DNA of 33,584 nt from an uncultured Granulosicoccus sp. (GTDB taxonomy: Bacteria; Pseudomonadota; Gammaproteobacteria; Granulosicoccales; Granulosicoccaceae), in the NCBI GenBank assembly GCA_937991945.1, contig CALKLO010000041.1, positions 1-33,584 on the forward strand, given 5' to 3'. Both the position numbers and the translations under genes were made by a program. The notes below the pieces were generated by a model that was not told where the DNA came from, did not search any database, and saw nothing but the letters and a program-made list of their open reading frames with translations. This document shows, piece after piece, positions 25,601 through 33,584 of the stretch. Positions within the stretch are counted from its first letter, which is position 1, and every line of letters starts with the position of its first letter.

Positions 25601-25662
25601 GGTATAACCCGGTGAAAACGTCGTTTAGCCCACAAATCGTCTCAGAACGGAAAAAATTCGTC

Positions 25663-26493
25663 ATGTCTTTGTCACTCGTAGCTACCTCTTCAGATCTCAA
25701 CGACTTACTTACCCAGTCGCAAGCCAACGGTGCAATGCTCCGAGATGCACGCATCTGCCTAGTGGATTTACGCTCTTCTGAGGCTTACGCAGTGGCGCAT
25801 ATTCCAGGTGCTGTCTGGGGTAACGCGGCCTTGTTAAACCGATCTGCCCCTCCAGTCGGTGGCTTGATGCCCGATGCGGAGGCCGTCAACACCTTCCTCG
25901 CTCAAATTGGCGCAAACTTAGGCGACCAAATCATCGCTTATGACGGTGGCCGCGAAACGGCTGCTGCTCGTCTTGTATGGGTGCTAGATGCCTACGGCTA
26001 TGAAGTCGGCAGTTGGCTCAGCGGTGGCTTTAACGACTGGCAGGCGCAGAACCTCGCCGTCACCACCGATGTTCCTGAAACTGTACCGGGTGATTTAAAT
26101 CTGTGTGTCATAGGCGATAACGTCATCTCTGCCGATCAGCTGATGCAAGAACTCAACAACACGTCGATAAAAATTCTCGATGTCAGAAGCGCTGGCGAAT
26201 ACGCAGGTACCGACGCGCGCAGCGCACGAGCTGGGCATGTCCCTGGGGCATATCATCTGGAGTGGACAAGCCAGCTTGACGACCAAGGTCGATTATTGGG
26301 CGACGAAGTGCTGCAGCAGCAACTCGAAACAGCAGGTATAACGACAGACGATACCGTTGTTGTGTATTGCCAGACCCACCAGCGCTCTGCAGTCACATAC
26401 GTTGCCCTGCGAAACCTAGGGTACAACGATGTACGAGCACTGGACGGTGCTTGGTCTACTTGGGGCAATCGTGATGACACCCCTATCGAATAG
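25663..26493 (+). CDS. RhdA-type thiosulfate/3-mercaptopyruvate sulfurtransferase
   Basis: A tandem-domain rhodanese that moves sulfane sulfur between donors and thiophilic acceptors. The N-terminal inactive domain (about 5-135) has VDLRSSEAYAVAHIPGA and YDGGRETAAARL. The C-terminal active domain (about 155-275) has LDVRSAGEYAG, GHVPGAYHLEW and the catalytic C236 in YCQTHQRSA. The active loop CQTHQRS resembles the CQTHHRS loop of Azotobacter RhdA more than mammalian-type loops. I chose ATG 25663 (276 residues); a GTG at 25612 is also in frame. It is divergent from rpoE and converges on rsgA with a 14-nt gap; an RhdA gene next to rsgA-orn is known from Pseudomonas. Confidence 0.9.
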   Translation: MSLSLVATSSDLNDLLTQSQANGAMLRDARICLVDLRSSEAYAVAHIPGAVWGNAALLNRSAPPVGGLMPDAEAVNTFLAQIGANLGDQIIAYDGGRETAAARLVWVLDAYGYEVGSWLSGGFNDWQAQNLAVTTDVPETVPGDLNLCVIGDNVISADQLMQELNNTSIKILDVRSAGEYAGTDARSARAGHVPGAYHLEWTSQLDDQGRLLGDEVLQQQLETAGITTDDTVVVYCQTHQRSAVTYVALRNLGYNDVRALDGAWSTWGNRDDTPIE

Positions 26494-26507
26494 CCAGAAG
26501 CTGTGCG

Positions 26508-27380
26508 TTAAATCTCGGCCAGTTTTCTATAGTTGTCGTAGCGCCAGCGGGCAATCTCCCCGCTTTCTAGACCGTCAAGCACGCCGCACGCAGGCTCAAC
26601 GGTATGCGAGCAATCGCCAAACCGGCACGACTGCGCTGCCCGCGCCATTTCATGGTAACCCTGACGAACCGTGTGATTGGAGAAATGTGACACTGAGAAC
26701 TGACGTACACCCGGTGAGTCGATAATTGCGCCCTCGCCTGGCATGTCGTACCAAAACGTCACTGAGGTGGTGTGAGACCCAAGACCTGTTGCTTTGGAGA
26801 CAGCACCGACTACTAAGTCTTTGTCTGGCAGAAGACGCTGAATAATCGAAGACTTCCCAACACCACTGGCGCCGACCATTGTGAAGGTACATCCTTTGAG
26901 TTCATCAAAGAGAGGCTGCATGCCATCTTCTGTTTTTGTATCAATTAAGACTGCGGGGTAACCGATTCGTCGATAGGTGGCGATGAGATCATCAACCTCC
27001 ACGCGCTCATCTGCGCTCATACAGTCGGCTTTGTTGAAAATAATAAGCGCTTCTACATCAGCTTGGTGTGCCGCTAGGCAGAATTGATCGATAAGCAACG
27101 TATCGATACCCGGTGGATTCGACGAGACGATGCCTAAGTGGGTCAAGTTTGCGGCTAGCGGTTTAGACCAATGGCGATCTTTACGCTCTAACACGGTATC
27201 TCGAGGTACCAGTTCCTGCACTCTTAACAGGCCGTCCTCTCTTAAACACTCTATGCGGTCACCCGCTACCATCAGCGGCACTTTCGCTAATGGATAGGCC
27301 TGCTCAATGGCGGTATCGCCATCCACCTGCACCGCCACCGTTTTCCTGAAATTCGCCACTACGCGGGCTTTGATTATCAC
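26508..27380 (-). CDS. rsgA: Small ribosomal subunit biogenesis GTPase RsgA
   Basis: RsgA (YjeQ) is a GTPase that helps release assembly factors during late 30S maturation. The circularly permuted motif order is evident: NKAD (116-119) comes before the P-loop GASGVGKSS (170-178) and DSPG (221-224). The zinc-binding motif C252-x4-C257-x-H259-x5-C265 follows. At 290 residues it is shorter than E. coli RsgA (about 350) and lacks the basic N-terminal and C-terminal tails. The start is GTG at 27380. It is divergent from orn, the usual neighbour, across 214 bp. Confidence 0.96.
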   Translation of the reverse strand: MIIKARVVANFRKTVAVQVDGDTAIEQAYPLAKVPLMVAGDRIECLREDGLLRVQELVPRDTVLERKDRHWSKPLAANLTHLGIVSSNPPGIDTLLIDQFCLAAHQADVEALIIFNKADCMSADERVEVDDLIATYRRIGYPAVLIDTKTEDGMQPLFDELKGCTFTMVGASGVGKSSIIQRLLPDKDLVVGAVSKATGLGSHTTSVTFWYDMPGEGAIIDSPGVRQFSVSHFSNHTVRQGYHEMARAAQSCRFGDCSHTVEPACGVLDGLESGEIARWRYDNYRKLAEI

Positions 27381-27594
27381 GAGCTTAGAGCGAATCTGTG
27401 AAATGAAGCATCAGATGAAAGTGTTTCGGTAGTTAAGTTGCACAATGTATGCTTGCATAAAGTTAGGCAGTCCATTTAGACCCAAAAAAAGGATCTAACG
27501 CTTTAGTTGGAAGATTAAGACAAAAATTTCTGGCAATCAGGCAGCAATCGTCAATACTTCTGCATCACCAAAGAATAAAAAACGAGACAACTTG

Positions 27595-28140
27595 ATGTCA
27601 ATAAACAATGACAATCTTATTTGGGTCGATCTGGAAATGACAGGTCTAGAGCCTGAGACCGACACTATTATAGAGATTGCAAGTATCGTGACTGATCCTC
27701 AGCTTAACACTCTGGCTGAAGGTCCGGTTATCGCTATCCACGTCGATGATGAGCGCTTGCTTGCAATGGATGATTGGAATACTGAACACCACACCGCCTC
27801 TGGGCTTGTGGATCGTGTGCGCGAGAGTACCCATAGCTTAGAGAGCGCTAGTGCTGACACCATCGCTTTTCTAGAACCGTGGATCAATGCTGGCAAAAGC
27901 CCAATGTGTGGAAACAGCATTGGGCAAGATCGTCGCTTCATGGTTAAGTACATGCCAACGTTGGAAGAGTTCTTCCACTACCGCAATGTAGACGTCAGCA
28001 CGATTAAGGAATTAGTCAAGCGCTGGAAGCCCTCTATCAGTGACGGATTTTCAAAAGAGAATACCCACCTGGCGATGGATGATATTCGCGAAAGTATCGC
28101 GGAGTTACGCTACTACAGAGAGCAAATTTTCACTATTTAG
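27595..28140 (+). CDS. orn: Oligoribonuclease
   Basis: Orn degrades RNA dinucleotides, including pGpG from c-di-GMP turnover, and is essential in many gammaproteobacteria. The 181-residue enzyme has the DEDDh exonuclease motifs: [22 protein letters not shown] and [10 protein letters not shown]. Start ATG 27595 is preceded by a TTG one codon earlier. The 214-bp divergent region with rsgA has no promoter I can name confidently. Confidence 0.97.
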   Translation: MSINNDNLIWVDLEMTGLEPETDTIIEIASIVTDPQLNTLAEGPVIAIHVDDERLLAMDDWNTEHHTASGLVDRVRESTHSLESASADTIAFLEPWINAGKSPMCGNSIGQDRRFMVKYMPTLEEFFHYRNVDVSTIKELVKRWKPSISDGFSKENTHLAMDDIRESIAELRYYREQIFTI

Positions 28141-28151
28141 ATCGGTAATTA

Positions 28152-28174
28152 CGGCGAGTGTCATTATCTCGCCG
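28152..28174 (+). terminator. Hairpin after orn
   Basis: CGGCGAG (28152-28158) and CTCGCCG (28168-28174) form a perfect 7-bp stem with a 9-nt loop, 11 nt after the orn stop. No T-run follows, so it may be a transcript-end stabiliser rather than an intrinsic terminator. Confidence 0.4.
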
Positions 28175-28354
28175 GATTCCAGAGTATTTAGCGAAAATAT
28201 CTGCGATTTTTACCCGAAAAACGTACTTTTTGGGCTTGACGAGCCTGAAAATATCAGCGCTTATGCACAGGTAAAATAAAAGTTGATGCAGTTCAAATTA
28301 TGTTGTATGTGAACGTACAGCTACTTTAAGAATGCACTGCAACCTATTGAATAT

Positions 28355-28379
28355 ATTGAACAAACAGGCATTGTTCAAT
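28355..28379. repeat. AT-rich perfect inverted repeat
   Basis: ATTGAACAA (28355-28363) and TTGTTCAAT (28371-28379) are perfect 9-bp arms with a 7-nt spacer, followed by TTATAAAC. The surroundings are AT-rich. It could be a dimeric regulator site or a weak hairpin. It lies about 60 bp from the DnaA-box cluster. Confidence 0.6.
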
Positions 28380-28437
28380 TTATAAACAATCTAACAAAAC
28401 TGTTACAGGACGTGGGTTTCATCCCTCAATTATGGTT

Positions 28438-28481
28438 TCATCCACAATGTTATCCACAGATTTTGTGGATAACGTGGATAA
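28438..28481. promoter_or_regulatory. Cluster of four DnaA-box-like sites
   Basis: The sites are TCATCCACA at 28438-28446 (plus, one mismatch), TTATCCACA at 28450-28458 (plus, perfect), TGTGGATAA at 28464-28472 (perfect on minus), and CGTGGATAA at 28473-28481 (minus, one mismatch). The two perfect boxes face each other as part of a 10-bp inverted repeat (28449-28458/28464-28473) with a 5-nt spacer. The two minus boxes are a tandem 9-bp repeat of GTGGATAAC. A further TTATGCACA, fitting the TTATNCACA consensus, lies at 28261-28269. Sequence identity to known DnaA boxes is direct; binding is inferred. Confidence 0.65.
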
Positions 28482-28592
28482 CTCACGTCAATAAAAGGGT
28501 CCCACGACTATTAAGGTATCAATGAGCGTCAATTTTTTGCTTATTTCACTGATACTGAGCCGCGAAAAAAGTGTGTCGTCAGCAGCTCGATA

Positions 28593-28619
28593 AGCGCCTT
28601 CACTGAACGTGAAGGCGCT
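28593..28619. terminator. Strong hairpin at the 3' end of icd
   Basis: AGCGCCTTCAC (28593-28603) and GTGAAGGCGCT (28609-28619) form a perfect 11-bp stem with a 5-nt loop, 17 nt past the icd stop on the minus strand. There is no long T-run after it on the minus strand. The stem strength suggests the transcript end of icd, and it would also block transcription from the left. Confidence 0.6.
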
Positions 28620-28636
28620 AACTAAAAACAACCGAT

Positions 28637-30886
<2,250 letters not shown>

Positions 30887-30967
30887 TTAACCGACAAGTT
30901 TCGGCCTAAAAGCGCACAAAATCAAGTGACCTAGGCTGAAAAGCGTTTCAACCATTCGTCCATAAAC

Positions 30968-31000
30968 CCTAGGCACCGCCAGTTAGCGGCGGCACCTAGG
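30968..31000 (-). terminator. Terminator hairpin between aceA and icd
   Basis: On the minus strand CCTAGGTGCCGCC pairs with GGCGGTGCCTAGG (arms 30988-31000 and 30968-30980), 13 bp including two G-U pairs in RNA, with a 7-nt loop. GTTTATGG follows. It starts 10 nt after the aceA stop. It should reduce read-through from aceA into icd or stabilise the aceA mRNA. The 10-mer ACCTAGGCTG occurs again at 30929-30938. Confidence 0.6.
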
Positions 31001-31009
31001 CTGTATTAC

Positions 31010-32608
31010 TTACCCAAACTGATTCATCGTGTTGTCTTTTCCAGAGGCTTTGAGTGCCTGAGCGCCTGAAAAATACTCTTTATGATCATCACCAATATTG
31101 GACCCTGACATATCTTGGTGCTTAACACAGGCCAATCCATCGCGGATTTCGCGGCGCTGCACGTCACGAACATAAGCCAGCATACCTTGCTCACCAAAGT
31201 AGTTCTTGGCCAGATCATCCGTTGACTGAGCAGCCGTGTGGTAAGTCGGCAGAGTAATAAGATGATGGAAAATACCCGCATGAGCCGCCGCTTCAGATTG
31301 AAATGCCTGAATTCGCGCATCTGCATCAACCGCTAGGTCGGTGGCGTCGTACTTCTCATTCATCAAATCAGCACGCTCGTAACTATCAACTGACTTGCCC
31401 TCTTCTTGCCAAGCATCGAACACTTGCTGGCGAAAATTAAGTGTCCAGTTAAACGAGGGGCTGTTGTTGTAGACCAATTTGGCGTTGGGAATGACTTCTC
31501 TTATGCGATTAACCATGCCAGCTATTTGGCCAACATGTGGCTTTTCTGTTTCAATCCAAAGTAGGTCAGCGCCGTTTTGCAACGATGTAATACCATCCAG
31601 TACGCAACGATCTTCACCGGAGCCTGCGCGGAATTGCATCAAGCCGTTAGGCAGACGCGATGTCTTTATCGTCTTGCCGCCTTGCTGTATGACGATGTCT
31701 CCTGCGTTAATGTCAGCTAGTGACGATACTTCTTCACCCGCTAAAAACGCATTGTATTGATCACCGAGATCACCAGGCTCACGGGATACTGGAATTTTTT
31801 GAGTCAAGCCAGCACCTAAAGAGTCAGTTCGCGCCACAATGACACCGTCGTCTACGCCCATTTCTAGAAAGGCATACCGAAGCGCATTAATTTTAGCGAT
31901 GAAATCTTCGTGAGGGACCGTAACCTTGCCGTCTTGATGACCACACTGCTTTACATCAGACACTTGGTTTTCAATTTGCAAGGCACAAGCACCCGCCTCA
32001 ATCATCTTTTTAGCCAATAAGTATGTGGCTTCTTCGTTACCAAACCCTGCATCAATGTCGGCAATAATAGGCACTACATGGGTTTGAAAGTTATCGATTT
32101 TATCCATGGCTGCTTTTTCAGCTACTTGATTATTTTGCGCACGCGCCTCATCAAGTTCTGTGAAAAGATGGCGTAATTCTCGAGCGTCAGCCTGCTTTAA
32201 AAATGTATACAGCTCCTCTATAAGTGCAGGCACTGATGTCTTTTCGTGAATTGATTGATCAGGCAGAGGACCAAATTCAGACCTTAGCGCAGCAATCATC
32301 CAACCTGACAAATACAAGTAGCGCCCTTTCGTTGTACCGAAATGCTTCTTGATTGAAATGAGTTTTTGTTGCCCTATAAAACCATGCCAGCAACCTAGAG
32401 ACTGAGTGTACTGCGAAGAATCCTTGTCATACGCTGCCATGTCCTCGCGCATGATACCGGCGGTGTAACGCGCTATATCAAGACCTGTGCGAAAACGATT
32501 TTGAAGTTGCATACGCGCAACATTTTCAGGATTGATAGCTTCCCAGCTACTGCCGTTTGAGGCAATAGTGCTGGCTGCATCAGAGGTAAGAGTACGGTAC
32601 GGATTCAT
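31010..32608 (-). CDS. aceA: Isocitrate lyase
   Basis: AceA splits isocitrate to glyoxylate and succinate, the first step of the glyoxylate shunt. At 532 residues it is the long form known in Pseudomonas, about 100 longer than E. coli AceA. The catalytic motif reads KQCGHQDG with C222, in place of the KKCGH of E. coli. Other blocks are IADIDAGFGN (182-191), QIENQVSD and YNNSPSFNWTLNF. The ATG has AGGAAAG 8 nt upstream. Malate synthase, its partner enzyme, is not here as a full gene. The next upstream gene encodes a malate-synthase-G-like fragment. Confidence 0.97.
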   Translation of the reverse strand: MNPYRTLTSDAASTIASNGSSWEAINPENVARMQLQNRFRTGLDIARYTAGIMREDMAAYDKDSSQYTQSLGCWHGFIGQQKLISIKKHFGTTKGRYLYLSGWMIAALRSEFGPLPDQSIHEKTSVPALIEELYTFLKQADARELRHLFTELDEARAQNNQVAEKAAMDKIDNFQTHVVPIIADIDAGFGNEEATYLLAKKMIEAGACALQIENQVSDVKQCGHQDGKVTVPHEDFIAKINALRYAFLEMGVDDGVIVARTDSLGAGLTQKIPVSREPGDLGDQYNAFLAGEEVSSLADINAGDIVIQQGGKTIKTSRLPNGLMQFRAGSGEDRCVLDGITSLQNGADLLWIETEKPHVGQIAGMVNRIREVIPNAKLVYNNSPSFNWTLNFRQQVFDAWQEEGKSVDSYERADLMNEKYDATDLAVDADARIQAFQSEAAAHAGIFHHLITLPTYHTAAQSTDDLAKNYFGEQGMLAYVRDVQRREIRDGLACVKHQDMSGSNIGDDHKEYFSGAQALKASGKDNTMNQFG

Positions 32609-32644
32609 TACGATAACTTTCCTATTTAAATATCGGTTTTAACT

Positions 32645-32670
32645 TAAGAGAAAACGTGTTTGCTCTCTTA
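32645..32670 (-). promoter_or_regulatory. Hairpin between the small malate-synthase-like gene and aceA
   Basis: On the minus strand TAAGAGA (32664-32670) and TCTCTTA (32645-32651) form a perfect 7-bp arm pair around a 12-nt loop, with AAAC/GTTT able to pair inside. The left arm includes the stop codon of the upstream gene. It lies 37 nt before the aceA ATG. It may tune the ratio of the two products; it lacks a T-run. Confidence 0.35.
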
Positions 32671-33000
32671 CAGTTGTGTGAGTAATTGCATTCGGTGATT
32701 GGGCATAGAGCCAGCGCACTTTGCACCCGCCTGGTCCGGTTCGATTTCAACCTGAACACCATTGCTCTCAAGAAGGATTGACTGAGGGCTCTCTTCGTTG
32801 CCGCCGGCCTCTACAAATTGTGCAGGACTGGATAACCCCGTCATGGTTCCATCAGCTCTAATAATCAGAAGGTGGTCGAAATACACCAAATACGCATTGG
32901 CGGCTGCATGTGAGCCCTCTGCTAAAGGAAAGCTCTTGTCCAGGAAGTTGATTGCCTGGTCCCAGCTTGCTGATGTTTTGAATTGTTGATTCATGCCCAT
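32668..33000 (-). CDS. Small protein resembling the insertion domain of malate synthase G
   Basis: A 110-residue soluble protein with no signal peptide or membrane helix. From residue about 13 to 93 it follows a segment of malate synthase G (GlcB) as I know it: FLDKSFPLAEGS, then a beta-rich stretch, RADGTMTGL, SPAQFVEAGG, SILLESNGVQVEIEPD. GlcB has FLDESLPLENGS, then PAQFVGYRGD and ILLKNNGLHIEL. This part of GlcB is in the alpha/beta domain inserted in the TIM barrel; the catalytic Arg, Glu, Asp and Cys are elsewhere and absent here. The ATG has GGAG 7 nt upstream, so it looks like a real gene. It is 59 nt before aceA. It could be an accessory protein or a relic of glcB. Confidence 0.75.
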   Translation of the reverse strand: MGMNQQFKTSASWDQAINFLDKSFPLAEGSHAAANAYLVYFDHLLIIRADGTMTGLSSPAQFVEAGGNEESPQSILLESNGVQVEIEPDQAGAKCAGSMPNHRMQLLTQL

Positions 33001-33584
33001 GATCTTGCTCCAACGTTTAACTGACGATTTGACTCCACGTATGTGGAAGTTCGCCTGTCCTAAGGCTTAACGGCAGTTTAGGGAAAAGTGAATGATAATT
33101 TCACAATAGAAATTACACAGTGTGAATTTTACAAAAAAAGATCGTGAGGTATTCCAAAAAAACCCAGCATGATTCACGTCACATAATTTTTCGATATGCG
33201 TGACGAACGTGGCTCCATTCAGCAATCTGAACTGGCGTCAAATCGGTGCTAAACCGAGTTCTCAAATTGGCTCAGATACGCAGGTGGCTTCATATTTTTT
33301 GCACTATTTCCAAACACACTTCTACCCAGCGAATTTACTGCTTGGCGAGGCAATTATTTCTGAGCATGGATCTCAAGAACGCCTTTTTGATATGCCGTTT
33401 AAAAAAAAGGAATATTTATTCACGACGGGTGTTCTTGTGTTTCGAGTTCAATTTCAGCTCATCAACACCCTATTTACACAGGTGTGATTGCGTATTTCTT
33501 ATGCGCGTTTACCTGCGCTTAGTTCAGTTCAATATTTACATTTCATCAAAGTGGTTTTGCGCTAGTCAACACGACTAGATAAAC
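33001..33584. other. Gene-free AT-rich region, upstream control region of the aceA unit
   Basis: No supported gene. The left part (33001-33199) is the probable control region for the small gene and aceA on the minus strand, and holds short inverted repeats: TCCAC/GTGGA (33034-33047), GTGAA/TTCAC (33088-33104) and TTCACA/TGTGAA (33100-33126). The right part (33200-33584) has a long-range GGGTGTT/AACACCC pair (33427-33470) and a 6-bp hairpin CTAGTC/GACTAG (33562-33578). A 95-codon open frame from GTG 33200 has no recognisable similarity or ribosome site. Confidence 0.6.
33088..33126 (-). promoter_or_regulatory. Overlapping inverted repeats upstream of the aceA unit (operator candidates)
   Basis: GTGAA-N7-TTCAC (33088-33104) overlaps TTCACA-N15-TGTGAA (33100-33126), and CACAGTGTG (33116-33124) is itself an odd palindrome. 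On the minus strand TTGTAA-N17-TTCTAT runs through the same interval and could be a weak sigma-70 promoter. This fits regulation of the glyoxylate shunt by carbon source, but I cannot name the regulator. Confidence 0.3.

Larger units (their letters stand above)
28141..28636. other. 496-bp gene-free region with DnaA-box cluster and inverted repeats
   Basis: The gap between orn and icd has no supported gene. From left to right it holds a GC hairpin just after orn (28152-28174), a near-repeat GAAAATATC(T/A)GCG at 28193-28205 and 28247-28259, and a single TTATGCACA at 28261-28269. An AT-rich stretch with a perfect inverted repeat follows (28355-28379), then the DnaA-box cluster (28438-28481), and the hairpin at the icd end (28593-28619). 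The length is unusual for this otherwise tightly packed window. Confidence 0.8.

Noticed and set aside
28040-28279. Open frame overlapping the end of orn
   Set aside because: Mostly inside orn in another phase, with no ribosome site and no similarity; treated as a shadow.
28141-28636. Chromosomal or plasmid replication origin
   Set aside because: DnaA boxes and an AT-rich stretch are present, but dnaA, dnaN, gidA/mnmG, rpmH or any replication initiator are not nearby. GATC sites are not clustered, and icd and aceA run toward the gap rather than away. A DnaA control site is the more modest reading.
32668-33000. Active malate synthase
   Set aside because: The protein is far too short (about 720 residues needed) and lacks the TIM barrel and all catalytic residues; only the insertion-domain-like part is present.
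33200-33487. 95-codon open frame on the plus strand
   Set aside because: GTG start without a ribosome site, no recognisable similarity, and an overlapping open frame of equal length in another phase. The AT-rich composition makes chance frames likely.

Overview
The window is a dense, ordinary-composition stretch of chromosome from a gammaproteobacterium, probably a free-living marine or environmental lineage that I cannot place to genus. This rests on conserved gammaproteobacterial gene orders: maf(yceF)/yceD-rpmF-plsX-fabH, uvrY-uvrC-pgsA-tRNA-Gly-tRNA-Cys, cysS opposite ppiB-lpxH, rpoE-rseA-rseB-rseC-mucD, lepA-lepB-rnc-era-recO, and orn opposite rsgA. It also rests on a monomeric isocitrate dehydrogenase and a long Pseudomonas-type isocitrate lyase. 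I see no phage, IS element, integron or CRISPR array.

Layout. 1-6246 (minus): yceD-rpmF-plsX-fabH, then uvrY-uvrC-pgsA, then tRNA-Gly and tRNA-Cys with their own promoter. This joins a lipid-synthesis/ribosomal cluster to the UvrY/UvrC/PgsA cluster; fabD, fabG and acpP are absent after fabH. 6279-9584: maf (plus), then cysS-nusB-pgpA (minus). 9723-11705 (plus): two cyclophilins (periplasmic, then cytoplasmic) and lpxH. 11714-14996: a ferritin-like DUF455 protein (minus), then a DUF3833 lipoprotein, an EamA transporter and a PhzF-family protein (plus). 15046-25468 (minus): one gene train of about 10.4 kb, rpoE-rseA-rseB-rseC-mucD-thioredoxin-fold protein-lepA-lepB-DUF4845-rnc-era-recO. It has several stop/start overlaps and is preceded by a sigma-E-like promoter. 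25663-28140: an RhdA-type sulfurtransferase (plus), rsgA (minus) and orn (plus). 28141-28636: a gene-free gap with a tight cluster of DnaA-box sequences. 28637-33000 (minus): a small malate-synthase-G-like protein, aceA and icd. 33001-33584: no gene I can support.

How the genes work together. The left part makes membrane phospholipid (PlsX, FabH, PgsA, PgpA) and carries translation and repair housekeeping genes. The centre is the envelope-stress regulon core (sigma-E, its anti-sigma system and the MucD protease), physically linked to secretion (LepB), translation quality (LepA) and RNA processing (RNase III, Era). The right end holds both enzymes that compete for isocitrate, aceA and monomeric icd.

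Most interesting: (1) the 110-residue protein upstream of aceA looks like a free-standing copy of the alpha/beta insertion domain of malate synthase G without any of the catalytic barrel, so it may be a glyoxylate-shunt accessory protein; (2) the orn-icd gap contains four DnaA-box-like sites within 44 bp, in an arrangement that suggests a DnaA-binding control locus rather than the replication origin. Neither claim could be checked by database search here.
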